DNA from: Woeseiaceae bacterium
GTDB taxonomy: Bacteria; Pseudomonadota; Gammaproteobacteria; Steroidobacterales; Woeseiaceae
Reading direction: 5' to 3'
NCBI GenBank assembly: GCA_028822065.1
Contig: JAPKEL010000006.1
Location: 18,307-82,306, forward strand
Length of the DNA: 64,000 nucleotides
In this document: in pieces, positions 39,834 to 50,971 of the stretch
Numbering within the stretch: position 1 is the stretch's first letter
How the letters are laid out: each line of letters opens with the position of its first letter
The notes under the pieces: model-generated
Databases searched by the model: none
Told to the model about the DNA's origin: nothing
Seen by the model: the letters and a program-made list of their open reading frames with translations, nothing else
Translations under genes and position numbers: made by a program

Positions 39834-40304
39834 TTGGATATTAACTTGACTCTTATTGGTCAGTCGATCTCGATGTTATTGTTTGTATGGTTCTGTATGA
39901 AATTTATATGGCCACCATTGATGCAAGCAATAGAGCAGCGACAGGCACAAATTGCTGACGGCCTAGCGGCGGGCGAAAAAGGGCAACAAAAACTTGATAA
40001 GGCGAATGTTGAGTCTAAAGAAATACTGGATGAGGCGCGAAAACAAGCCACAGGTATTTTGGGTCAAGCTAATGCCAGGGCGAATGAGATTGTTTCGGAT
40101 GGAAAACAAGATGGCCAGCAAGAAAGAGAGCGTCAATTATCTTTAGCAAAAAATGATATTGAGCAAGAATCCAACAGGGCTCGAGATGAATTGAGAGATC
40201 AAGTTGCTCAAATCGCAGTTGCTACTGCTGAGAAGATTTTAAAGCGAGAAATCGATGCTAAGGCACACGAAGATATACTGAATAAATTGGCTAAAGAGCT
40301 GTGA
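39834..40304 (+). CDS. atpF: ATP synthase F0 subunit b
   Basis: Peripheral-stalk subunit with one N-terminal membrane helix (about 4-22) and a long charged helix ([20 protein letters not shown] onwards). [15 protein letters not shown] is the family motif. 156 residues is normal. It starts at TTG, supported by AGGAG at 39823-39827 six bases upstream. Confidence 0.96.
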   Translation: MDINLTLIGQSISMLLFVWFCMKFIWPPLMQAIEQRQAQIADGLAAGEKGQQKLDKANVESKEILDEARKQATGILGQANARANEIVSDGKQDGQQERERQLSLAKNDIEQESNRARDELRDQVAQIAVATAEKILKREIDAKAHEDILNKLAKEL

Positions 40305-40329
40305 GTTAGTACCTAGGAATATTTGATAT

Positions 40330-40893
40330 ATGGCGGATAATAATACAATTGCAAGACCATACGCTCAGGCAATATTTGACTTAGCACAGGAAAATAATGC
40401 CCTAGATTTATGGGCCGATGGTCTGAGTGTAGCAAAGCTGATTCTAGCTGATGGGGCCGTCATTGAATTTTTATCTAAACCAGCGTTACTTAATGAACAA
40501 AAATTAGATTTTCTTTGTGAAATTTTTACTACATTTGAGGAACAATCATCCTTGTTTATGGGTGAAAATAAATTGGGCTTTAATTTTTTAAAATTATTAA
40601 TTGAAAATGACAGGGTCTCGATTTTGCCAGATGTTGCAGAACATTTTAATGCGCTTAAATTGATAGTTGAGAACTCTGTGGATGTGACGGTAACTTCTGC
40701 AGTCCCCTTGGACGAGGCTCAGAAAACAGCAATCACTTTAGCGCTTAAGAAACGCTTTGCTAGAGAAATTCATATGCAAACTGAAATAGATGAAACACTC
40801 ATTGGTGGGGCGATTATACGCGCTGGCGATGTTGTTATTGATGGATCTTTACGTTCTGGGCTTTCTGGCTTGGCAAACGTATTGATTACTTAA
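40330..40893 (+). CDS. atpH: ATP synthase F1 subunit delta
   Basis: Links F1 to the peripheral stalk. Seen: [17 protein letters not shown] (N-terminal signature), [31 protein letters not shown] and the C-terminal [24 protein letters not shown] (as [20 protein letters not shown]). 187 residues, normal. Between atpF and atpA with short gaps. Confidence 0.96.
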   Translation: MADNNTIARPYAQAIFDLAQENNALDLWADGLSVAKLILADGAVIEFLSKPALLNEQKLDFLCEIFTTFEEQSSLFMGENKLGFNFLKLLIENDRVSILPDVAEHFNALKLIVENSVDVTVTSAVPLDEAQKTAITLALKKRFAREIHMQTEIDETLIGGAIIRAGDVVIDGSLRSGLSGLANVLIT

Positions 40894-40909
40894 AAAAAGG
40901 AATGAAAAA

Positions 40910-42451
40910 ATGTCTTTAAAAGCTTCTGAAATCAGTCAATTGATTAAAGAGCGTATCGAAAATTTCGAAACCTCTGCTGTAGCGCGTGATATAGGAACCG
41001 TAATCGGAGTGACTGATGGTATCGTTCGTATTCATGGATTAACAGATGCACGTTATGGTGAAATGCTTGAATTCCCAGAGAATACTTTCGGCATGGCGCT
41101 GAACTTAGAGCAAGATTCTGTAGGCGCGGTTATTTTAGGCGATTACAAGCATATCTCTGAAGGACATACGGTTAAAACAACCGGCAAAATCTTGGAAGTA
41201 CCAATTGGAGAAGCTCTATTGGGAAGGGTGGTTGATGCTCTAGGAAACCCTATTGATGGAAAAGGCGCAATAAAAACCAATGAAACAGCGCCAATTGAAA
41301 AAGTAGCACCTGGCGTTATCTCAAGAAAATCGGTAGATCAGCCTGTTCAAACGGGATTGAAAGCAATTGATGCAATGGTGCCAATTGGAAGAGGTCAGCG
41401 GGAATTGATAATTGGAGATAGGCAAACCGGAAAAACTGCGGTTGCTATTGATACAATAATTAATCAAAAAAATACCGGCATAAAATGTATCTATGTCGCG
41501 ATAGGTCAAAAATCATCTTCAATTGCGGGCGTGGTGAGAAAACTCGAAGAAGAAGGAGCGATGGATCACACTATTGTCGTTGCAGCGGCAGCTGCCGATT
41601 CTGCGGCGATGCAATATATTGCTCCTTATTCGGGCACAACTATGGGAGAGTATTTTTTAGACAAAGGTGAAGACGCATTAATTATCTTTGATGATTTGAC
41701 CAAACAAGCTTGGGCTTATCGTCAAGTGTCATTATTACTCAGGCGACCACCAGGAAGAGAGGCCTACCCTGGAGACGTATTTTACTTACATTCGCGCTTA
41801 TTAGAGCGCGCTTCACGAGTAAATGAAGAGCATGTTGAATCTGTCACTGGCGGAAAAGTTAAAGGCAAAACAGGCTCTTTAACTGCATTACCTATTATTG
41901 AAACTCAAGCGGGCGATGTTTCAGCATTTGTCCCCACTAATGTTATTTCGATAACAGATGGACAGATTTTCCTAGAAACAGATCTTTTTAATGCGGGAAT
42001 CAGACCGGCAATTAATGCTGGTTTATCGGTGTCTCGTGTTGGCGGTGCGGCACAAACAAAAATAATAAAAAAATTAGGTGGCGGTGTTCGTTTAGCACTT
42101 GCACAATATCGTGAACTTGCAGCATTCTCTCAATTTGCTTCAGATCTCGATGAAGCAACAAGAAAACAGCTCGAACGTGGCCAGCGCGCGACGGAACTCA
42201 TGAAGCAAAAACAATATTCACCACTTTCAGTGGCTGCAATGGCTTTTTCTTTGTTTGCTGTGAATGAAGGCTATCTTGACAATGTTGAAGTTGTAAAGGT
42301 TTTAGATTATGAAGCTGCGCTACATGATTATGCAAAATCACATGCCAGCGAGTTAGTCGAGACGATAAATACTTCTGGCGACTTCAGCGAAGAGATTGAA
42401 ACAGCCATGAGAAAGTTATGTGATGATTTTGCCGAAAAAGGCGCTTTTTAG
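40910..42451 (+). CDS. atpA: ATP synthase F1 subunit alpha
   Basis: Non-catalytic nucleotide-binding subunit of F1. Seen: [20 protein letters not shown], the P-loop [14 protein letters not shown] (about 169-182), [48 protein letters not shown] (as [20 protein letters not shown]) and [15 protein letters not shown]. 513 residues, normal. A clear AGGA lies before the ATG. Confidence 0.98.
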   Translation: MSLKASEISQLIKERIENFETSAVARDIGTVIGVTDGIVRIHGLTDARYGEMLEFPENTFGMALNLEQDSVGAVILGDYKHISEGHTVKTTGKILEVPIGEALLGRVVDALGNPIDGKGAIKTNETAPIEKVAPGVISRKSVDQPVQTGLKAIDAMVPIGRGQRELIIGDRQTGKTAVAIDTIINQKNTGIKCIYVAIGQKSSSIAGVVRKLEEEGAMDHTIVVAAAAADSAAMQYIAPYSGTTMGEYFLDKGEDALIIFDDLTKQAWAYRQVSLLLRRPPGREAYPGDVFYLHSRLLERASRVNEEHVESVTGGKVKGKTGSLTALPIIETQAGDVSAFVPTNVISITDGQIFLETDLFNAGIRPAINAGLSVSRVGGAAQTKIIKKLGGGVRLALAQYRELAAFSQFASDLDEATRKQLERGQRATELMKQKQYSPLSVAAMAFSLFAVNEGYLDNVEVVKVLDYEAALHDYAKSHASELVETINTSGDFSEEIETAMRKLCDDFAEKGAF

Positions 42452-42488
42452 GTTTTAAATATTATTAGTTCTGATATAGGAAAATACT

Positions 42489-44793
<2,305 letters not shown>

Positions 44794-44816
44794 TTGAATG
44801 AAACGAGATACCAAAT

Positions 44817-45233
44817 ATGAGTAGTATTAAAATTGATATTGTTTCAGCTGAAGGTGAAATTTACTCTGGTGAGGCCACTATGATTTATGCGCCTGCAAAA
44901 ATGGGTGAAGTTGGTATTGCACCCAGACATGCCCCACTTTTAACTGCGCTCAAGCCGGGTGAAGTGCGTGTTCAGGATCAAGATGGAAAAGAGCGCTTCT
45001 TTTATATCACAGGTGGTGTGCTTGAGGTTCAGCCTCATTTGGTTACGGTTCTAGCTGATACAGCATTACGCGGAGAAGAGCTGGATGAAGCTGCCGCCCA
45101 AGAAGCACAAAAACAAGCTGAAGAGGCCTTGAAAGGCGCTTCTGCGGAAACCGATATAAAGCGTGCTCAAGTAGAATTGGTAGAAGCTAATGCGAGATAT
45201 CGAGCTGCACAAAAATTAAAAGGCATCAAATAA
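44817..45233 (+). CDS. atpC: ATP synthase F1 subunit epsilon
   Basis: Rotor subunit that inhibits ATP hydrolysis. Seen: IDIVSAEGEIYSGEATMIYAP, GEVGIAPRHAPLLTALKPGEVRV (as GEVGIAPRHAPLLTALKPG), YITGGVLEVQPHLVTVLADTA (as GGVLEVQPHLVTVLADTA) and a C-terminal two-helix domain (LRGEELDEAAAQEAQKQAEE). 138 residues. Last gene of the atp operon; no hairpin terminator is visible after it. Confidence 0.96.
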   Translation: MSSIKIDIVSAEGEIYSGEATMIYAPAKMGEVGIAPRHAPLLTALKPGEVRVQDQDGKERFFYITGGVLEVQPHLVTVLADTALRGEELDEAAAQEAQKQAEEALKGASAETDIKRAQVELVEANARYRAAQKLKGIK

Positions 45234-45386
45234 TAAACTGTTTTTTTAAATGACTTCTCATTAATCAATGATAGAGTTTCAATAATCTACTTATTCTAGT
45301 ATTTTATAATGTTACAGGGGTTACATTATATGTTATTAGTATGTTCACAAAAGACCAATCGACTAATATTTAAATAGTGATTTGAT
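45234..45386. promoter_or_regulatory. atpC-metA gap with TATAAT box
   Basis: A 153-base AT-rich gap. A perfect TATAAT at 45305-45310 lies 76 bases before metA but has no recognisable -35 at 16-18 bases. I see no MetJ-type boxes and no S-adenosyl-methionine riboswitch fold. Confidence 0.35.
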
Positions 45387-46457
45387 ATGCCATTAGTCGC
45401 TCATAATAAATTGCCAACATTTACACGCTTAGCCAGTGAAGGCCATACAGTGCTCTCTGAAGAAAGAGCTTTAAGACAAGATATTCGTGAATTACATATT
45501 GGTTTTTTGAATATGATGCCCGATGCTGCGTTAGCGGCGACAGAAAATCAATTTATTCGTCTGGTGGGTAATTGCAATCAAATTGCACAATTTTATGTCT
45601 ATCCATTTACATTGCCAGGACTGTATAGAGAAAAAAAGGCTGCTGAGCATATCAAGCAGCATTATTTTGATTTTGAGGAACTGCAAAAACAGGGCCTTGA
45701 TGCATTGATTGTCTCAGGAGCAAATGTTCAGCAGCCTTTTTTGATTGATGAGCCATTTTGGGAACCACTTACAAAAGTTATGGAGTGGTCATTAGAAAAC
45801 GTGGCATCAACTTTATGTTCCTGTCTGGCAACGCATGCTATCGTAAAACAATTGTATGATATTGATCGCATTCCTTTAAAAGAAAAAAAATGGGGTGTAT
45901 ATAGTCATCAAACTATAGAAAAAGAACACCCATTGATGCGCAATATTAACACTCGTTTTGATGCGCCTCATTCTAGATATAATGAAATTAGCAAGCAACA
46001 GTTTGAAGAAGCGGGCTTAATCGTTTTAGCAGAGAGCGAAGAAGCGGGTGCACATATTGCGGTGAGTCGCGATCAATTTCGGGTCGTCTATTTTCAGGGA
46101 CATCCTGAATACGATGTAAATAGCTTATTAAAAGAATATAAAAGAGAAGTAATTCGCTATATGGAAGATGAAATAAATGAACCGCCCCCATTTCCTGAGC
46201 ATTATTTTGATTACGGCGCTAAACATATAATTGATACCTATATAAACACTATAAAAGATTGCAAGTATGAGAAAAAAGATCTACCAGTGTTCCCTGAAGA
46301 TGGATTGAATGAATGCATTGACAACACATGGGGAGATACCGGAAAGGCAATATTCAATAATTGGTTGGGCTTGGTTTATGGCTTAACCAGTCATGACAGG
46401 TTGAAACAATATATGGATGAAGTCGATCCAAAAAACCCCTTAGGAATAAAGATATAG
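45387..46457 (+). CDS. metA: MetA-family homoserine O-acyltransferase
   Basis: Activates homoserine for methionine synthesis by acylation. Seen: HIGFLNMMPDAALAATENQF (the family start), DALIVSGANVQQP, the catalytic cysteine Cys146 in STLCSCLATHA, APHSRYNEI, and FQGHPEYDVNSL with the catalytic His and Glu. 356 residues, longer than E. coli MetA (309). At the position that sets acyl specificity (Gly for succinyl in E. coli, Glu for acetyl in some Bacillus enzymes), this protein has Gln115, so the donor is not predictable. The next gene is metY, which favours O-acetylhomoserine. The gap to metY is 67 bases. Confidence 0.9.
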   Translation: MPLVAHNKLPTFTRLASEGHTVLSEERALRQDIRELHIGFLNMMPDAALAATENQFIRLVGNCNQIAQFYVYPFTLPGLYREKKAAEHIKQHYFDFEELQKQGLDALIVSGANVQQPFLIDEPFWEPLTKVMEWSLENVASTLCSCLATHAIVKQLYDIDRIPLKEKKWGVYSHQTIEKEHPLMRNINTRFDAPHSRYNEISKQQFEEAGLIVLAESEEAGAHIAVSRDQFRVVYFQGHPEYDVNSLLKEYKREVIRYMEDEINEPPPFPEHYFDYGAKHIIDTYINTIKDCKYEKKDLPVFPEDGLNECIDNTWGDTGKAIFNNWLGLVYGLTSHDRLKQYMDEVDPKNPLGIKI

Positions 46458-46524
46458 TGGCGAACATAGTTTCGGTGACTTATCATATGCGGCAAGCAAC
46501 TAATTAAAATAGAAAGTTAAAATA

Positions 46525-47817
46525 ATGTCTGATTTTTTCTCATTTGATACTTTAAGCCTTCACGCAGGACAAACGCTTGATCCTGAATTTGGCTCAAGAG
46601 CACAACCCATTCATCAAACAACTTCGTATGTTTTTTCAGATACAGATACAGCATCCTCTCTCTTTAATCTAGAGCGTGGCGGCCACGTTTACAATCGTAT
46701 TTCAAACCCCACAGTGGGCGTTCTTGAGCAGCGCGTTGCGGCCCTTGAGGGCGGTTCGGCAGCTGTTTGTGTAGCTTCAGGAATGAGCGCTGTATTTTGC
46801 GCGCTTACAGCCTTGGTCAGTCAAGGTGACCATATTGTCGCTTCGGCAAATATGTACGGTGGTAATATTAGTTTGCTAAAAAATACATTACCAAGGTTTG
46901 GCATCACTTCCACATTTGTTGACCCTACAGACATAAAGGCAATTGAAGGCGCTATTCAAGATAATACAAAGATTGTCTTCGGGGAGCTAATTGGCAATCC
47001 GGGGCTTTCTGTTATGGATATAGAGGCGGTAGCTAAAATATGTACAAATCACCACATACCATTGATGATTGATGGGACGTTTAATACCCCTTATTTGTGT
47101 AGATGTTTTGATTATGGCGCAAATATTATTGTCCATTCGCTCACAAAATGGATGGGAGGTCACGGGACTTCAATTGGCGGCGTTGTGGTTGATGGTGGTA
47201 ATTTTGACTGGGGCGCTACAGATAAATATACAACCCTAACAGAAGCCTATGCCCCTTTTTCTGGGATTAACTTTTGGGAAGAATTTGGACCGAGTGCTTT
47301 TGCTACACGTATTCGTGCTGAGGCGATGAGAGATTTTGGACCATCAATGAGCCCGATGAACGCGTTTTTGTTGTTACAAGGCATCGAAACCTTGTCTTTA
47401 AGAATGGATCGACACCTATCAAATACTAAAGAACTGCTCCAATATCTTAATAATCATGAACAGGTTTCTTGGGTTAATCACCCGGACATGCCCGATCATG
47501 ATAGTCATAATATTGCTAAGAAATATATGCCAAAAGGTGCGGGATCAATTATAACGTTTGGCGTTAAAGGTGGCCGAGATGCAGGTAAAGCTTTTATAGA
47601 AAATGTGAAATTAGCTTCACATTTAGCAAATGTGGGAGACGCAAAAACGCTCATTATTCATCCCGCGACTACCACGCATTCTAGGATTGATGCTGAGGCG
47701 CTCGTCGCAGCGGGAATTACGGAAGATATGATACGAATATCTGTAGGTATCGAAAATGTTAACGACATTACACAAGACTTTAATAATGGCTTTAGAGTCG
47801 CGAAGAAATTTATTTAA
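46525..47817 (+). CDS. metY: O-acetylhomoserine sulfhydrylase
   Basis: PLP enzyme of the gamma family that adds sulfide (or methanethiol) to O-acetylhomoserine, giving homocysteine (or methionine). Seen: TLSLHAGQTLDPEFGSRAQP, TSYVFSDT, YNRISNPTVGVLEQRVAALEGG (as RISNPTVGVLEQRVAALEGG), VASGMSAVFCAL, the PLP lysine in VHSLTKWMGGHGTSIGG, and the C-terminal HPATTTHSRI with RISVGIENV. 430 residues and the long central insertion (ATDKYTTLTEAYAPFSGINF) separate MetY from MetB/MetZ. Its stop shares one base with the next start. Confidence 0.93.
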   Translation: MSDFFSFDTLSLHAGQTLDPEFGSRAQPIHQTTSYVFSDTDTASSLFNLERGGHVYNRISNPTVGVLEQRVAALEGGSAAVCVASGMSAVFCALTALVSQGDHIVASANMYGGNISLLKNTLPRFGITSTFVDPTDIKAIEGAIQDNTKIVFGELIGNPGLSVMDIEAVAKICTNHHIPLMIDGTFNTPYLCRCFDYGANIIVHSLTKWMGGHGTSIGGVVVDGGNFDWGATDKYTTLTEAYAPFSGINFWEEFGPSAFATRIRAEAMRDFGPSMSPMNAFLLLQGIETLSLRMDRHLSNTKELLQYLNNHEQVSWVNHPDMPDHDSHNIAKKYMPKGAGSIITFGVKGGRDAGKAFIENVKLASHLANVGDAKTLIIHPATTTHSRIDAEALVAAGITEDMIRISVGIENVNDITQDFNNGFRVAKKFI

Positions 47818-48629
47818 TGTATATCACGGTAAATGAAAAAAAAGTCTTTGCTTCTACTGGCGGTAAAGCGTTTGAGAAGAATCAACCCGTGATAATTTTT
47901 ATACATGGCAGTGGTTTAGACCATTCTTTTTGGGGACTGCATTCTCGGTTTTTTGCATTCAGAAAGTATTCTGTTCTCTGTTTGGATTTCCCAGGACATA
48001 CCCATTCAGAAGGACCTCCGCTTGAAAGTATTGAAGAAATGGCTTTATGGGTCAACGAAGTCATTAATACATTGCAAGCATCTTCAGTGTCTGTGGTAGG
48101 CCACTCACAAGGGTGCTTGGTTTCAATGGAATATGTGTCAAGATTTCCAGAGTTAATCAAGAGCTTATCTCTTATTGCTAGCGGCTATGAAACGCCGGTT
48201 AATTCTTTTCTTTTAGATGCCGCAAAAAATAAACCTAAAGTAGCAATTGATAAAATGATGTCATGGGGCTTCGGCAGCGCGGGACATTTGCATCAAGGCA
48301 CGATCCCTGGAAATTCCATGATTGCTGGCGGCTATGAAATAATGAAGGGTAATGTTCCTAATGAACTATTTGCTGATTTAAATGCCTGTAATAATTACAA
48401 AGGCGGCAAGGAAGCCGCCAGCAATATGACGGTTCCATGTCAGTTAATATTAGGCGGAAAAGATCAAATGGCACCGCGTAAGGCAAGTATGGCTTTAGCT
48501 GACGCCTTACCGCCATCAACTAATATTGAAATTATCCAAGAAAGCGGCCATATGGTTCCGCTAGAAACTCCTAATCAATGTCGAGACTTATTAAAGACAT
48601 TTATTTTTTCTAACAATCCAACGAGCTAA
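47817..48629 (+). CDS. Alpha/beta hydrolase
   Basis: A 270-residue serine hydrolase. Seen: the oxyanion region IFIHGSGLDHSFWG (about 28-40), the nucleophile elbow VVGHSQGCLVSME (Ser97), an acid in LILGGKDQMAPRKAS and the catalytic histidine in ESGHMVPLETP. No signal peptide. It overlaps metY by one base (TAATG) and precedes the dehydrogenase/hydratase gene by 5 bases, so it is in the same operon. The substrate is unknown; a thioester or ester from this pathway is a plausible guess. Confidence 0.88.
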   Translation: MYITVNEKKVFASTGGKAFEKNQPVIIFIHGSGLDHSFWGLHSRFFAFRKYSVLCLDFPGHTHSEGPPLESIEEMALWVNEVINTLQASSVSVVGHSQGCLVSMEYVSRFPELIKSLSLIASGYETPVNSFLLDAAKNKPKVAIDKMMSWGFGSAGHLHQGTIPGNSMIAGGYEIMKGNVPNELFADLNACNNYKGGKEAASNMTVPCQLILGGKDQMAPRKASMALADALPPSTNIEIIQESGHMVPLETPNQCRDLLKTFIFSNNPTS

Positions 48630-48634
48630 ATCAT

Positions 48635-50959
48635 ATGTATAAAATTGAAAAAGCGTCAGTTATTGGCGCTGGCACAATGGGTCTTGGTATTGCTGGTCAA
48701 CTAGCTAATGCTGGCATAGAGGTCCTTTTATTGGACCTTCCAAGTGAAGAAGGAAACCGAAATGCGGTTTGCGAAAGAGCCATAGAAAGGCTATTAGACG
48801 ACCAACAGCCGAGCCTGTTACATAAAAGTATGCTAGAAAAAATTACTATAGGCAATATTGAAGATGATATACATAAAATTGCTGAATCTGATTGGATTGC
48901 TGAAGCTATAGTTGAACGGTTGGAACTTAAGCGAGCGCTCTATAAAACCATTGATGAAATAAGGCGGCCAGGATCTATTGTTTCGTCTAATACTTCTACA
49001 ATTCCTATTTCACTATTGGTTGAAGGAATGCCTGCTCAGTTTAAAGAAGAATTTGCCATCACTCATTATTTTAATCCTGTTCGATATATGCGGCTTTTAG
49101 AGATTGTGAAGGGGGAATTAACTAGCCCAGATGTGGTTCAGTGCTTGGCACAATTTAATGAAGAAAATATGGGTAAAGGCATTGTGTTATGTAATGATAC
49201 GCCAGGATTTTTAGGGAACCGGGTCGGTGTTTTTGCTATTCAAACAGCTCTTCATACTGCGTTCAAGCTTGATCTAAAGCCTGAAGAAGCTGACGCTATT
49301 TTTGGCCGCCCAATGGGCATTCCTAAAACTGGCGTGTTTGGGTTATATGATCTTATTGGTATAGATTTGATGAGCGATGTTGCTAAGAGCTTGATTAATA
49401 TTTTACCAAAAGAAGATGTATTTCATGAAGTATCTGATGAAATACCACTAATGAAAAGAATGATGAATGAAGGATTGATGGGTAACAAAGGACTTAAAGG
49501 CGGTTTCTATCGCTTCAAAGATCCTGAGGATAGTTCAAGTAAACAAACTCTTAATTTTGATGATTTTACTTACCGAGATTATAGTTTTGAAAAGCCAGCT
49601 ATAGCAATTGAAGCTGAAGAGAAAAATGATTTTACTCTGTTGCTAGAAGGGAATAGTAGATACTCACAATACGCCTGGAAGATACTTTCAAATACACTTT
49701 GCTATGCCGCAAGTTTGATTCCTGATGTTAATGAGTCACTTGTTGCTATAGATGATGCAATGAAGCTCGGGTATAACTGGGCGCAAGGCCCTTTTGAGAT
49801 GATTGATAGTCTTGGTGTGGATAATTTCATTTCTAGATTAGAAAAAGAAGGGAGAGATATTCCCTGGATCCTAAAGCTGGCCTCAGGGAAATCTTTTTAT
49901 CGAGTCGACGAGGGACATTTAGAGTATTTCACAGCAGAGGGAACCTATAAAAAGATTCAACGCGATCAAGGACTCAGAAGATTTACAGAAGAGCGAAAAA
50001 TTTATAACCCAATTTTGACAAACAAGGCAGCCAGCTATTATCAGATTAATGGCAATTTTGGTATGGTTGAGTTTCATAGCAAAGCCAATGCGCTAGACGC
50101 AGACTCAATGCAGTTATTGGGAGATGCGGTACAGCACGCAGAGGAAAACTACATCGGCCTCATCATCCATAATGATGCTTCGCATTTTTCATGTGGGGTT
50201 AATTTAGAAGCAATTGGAGGATTTATTGAGTCACAAGATTGGGTTGGGCTAGATAATTTCCTAGATCATTTTCAAAAAACAGTTAAAGCTATGAAGTATT
50301 CAAATATACCAGTGATATCAGCTCCATCAGGTCTTTCTATTGGTGGAGGTTTTGAGGTGGTCTTAAGTACGGACATGACAATTTATCATGCAAACTCAGT
50401 GACGGGATTAGTTGAATCTTTGGTGGGTGTTGTTCCTGGCGGTGGCGGTGTTAAAGAATTGCTCTATCGATGGCGAGAAATTAAAGGGAATGAAACAGAA
50501 GCAGCTTGGGCAACATTCATGAATGTAGGCTATGGAAAAACTGCGCAATCACCCTTGGAAGCTATAGAATTAGGGATGTTTAGAGAGGGCATTGATAGTT
50601 TTGTAATGAATCGTGATAGATTGCTAGATGCGGCTATAGAGGCGGCCCAAAAATTAGCTGAAAATTATCAACCAACTTATCGTGATAATTTTATTATGCC
50701 AGGCAGAGAGATTTGGCAAGAAATGCAAGCTTGGCTGCAAAAAAGGCACGAACAAGGTTATTTAACTCCTCATGACGTGACCACGGGCACACAAATCGCT
50801 CGGATTGTAACTGGCGGTGATGTGGATGCAGGCACAGTGATGAATGAAGATGATTTGTTTGCCTTGGAGAGAAAAGCTTTTTTGACCTTAGCCAAAACAG
50901 AACAAACAAGAAAGCGCATTCAACATATGCTCAGCTATGGTAAGCCGCTTAGAAATTGA
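48635..50959 (+). CDS. 3-hydroxyacyl-CoA dehydrogenase / enoyl-CoA hydratase fusion (FadN-like)
   Basis: A 774-residue two-domain enzyme. N-terminal 3-hydroxyacyl-CoA dehydrogenase: VIGAGTMGLGIAGQLANAG (residues 9-27), SNTSTIPIS, THYFNPVRYMRLLEIV, NDTPGFLGNRVGVFAI, and the C-terminal dehydrogenase helical domain with LGYNWAQGPFEMIDSLG. C-terminal crotonase domain from about 460: the oxyanion segment SHFSCGVNLEAI, SIGGGFEVVLSTDM with the first catalytic Glu and GLVESLVGVVPGGGG with the second. The order (dehydrogenase first) is the reverse of FadB and matches the FadN/YusL type. No thiolase gene is nearby. The acyl-CoA dehydrogenase follows by 12 bases. Confidence 0.9.
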   Translation: MYKIEKASVIGAGTMGLGIAGQLANAGIEVLLLDLPSEEGNRNAVCERAIERLLDDQQPSLLHKSMLEKITIGNIEDDIHKIAESDWIAEAIVERLELKRALYKTIDEIRRPGSIVSSNTSTIPISLLVEGMPAQFKEEFAITHYFNPVRYMRLLEIVKGELTSPDVVQCLAQFNEENMGKGIVLCNDTPGFLGNRVGVFAIQTALHTAFKLDLKPEEADAIFGRPMGIPKTGVFGLYDLIGIDLMSDVAKSLINILPKEDVFHEVSDEIPLMKRMMNEGLMGNKGLKGGFYRFKDPEDSSSKQTLNFDDFTYRDYSFEKPAIAIEAEEKNDFTLLLEGNSRYSQYAWKILSNTLCYAASLIPDVNESLVAIDDAMKLGYNWAQGPFEMIDSLGVDNFISRLEKEGRDIPWILKLASGKSFYRVDEGHLEYFTAEGTYKKIQRDQGLRRFTEERKIYNPILTNKAASYYQINGNFGMVEFHSKANALDADSMQLLGDAVQHAEENYIGLIIHNDASHFSCGVNLEAIGGFIESQDWVGLDNFLDHFQKTVKAMKYSNIPVISAPSGLSIGGGFEVVLSTDMTIYHANSVTGLVESLVGVVPGGGGVKELLYRWREIKGNETEAAWATFMNVGYGKTAQSPLEAIELGMFREGIDSFVMNRDRLLDAAIEAAQKLAENYQPTYRDNFIMPGREIWQEMQAWLQKRHEQGYLTPHDVTTGTQIARIVTGGDVDAGTVMNEDDLFALERKAFLTLAKTEQTRKRIQHMLSYGKPLRN

Positions 50960-50971
50960 GATGATGAACGT

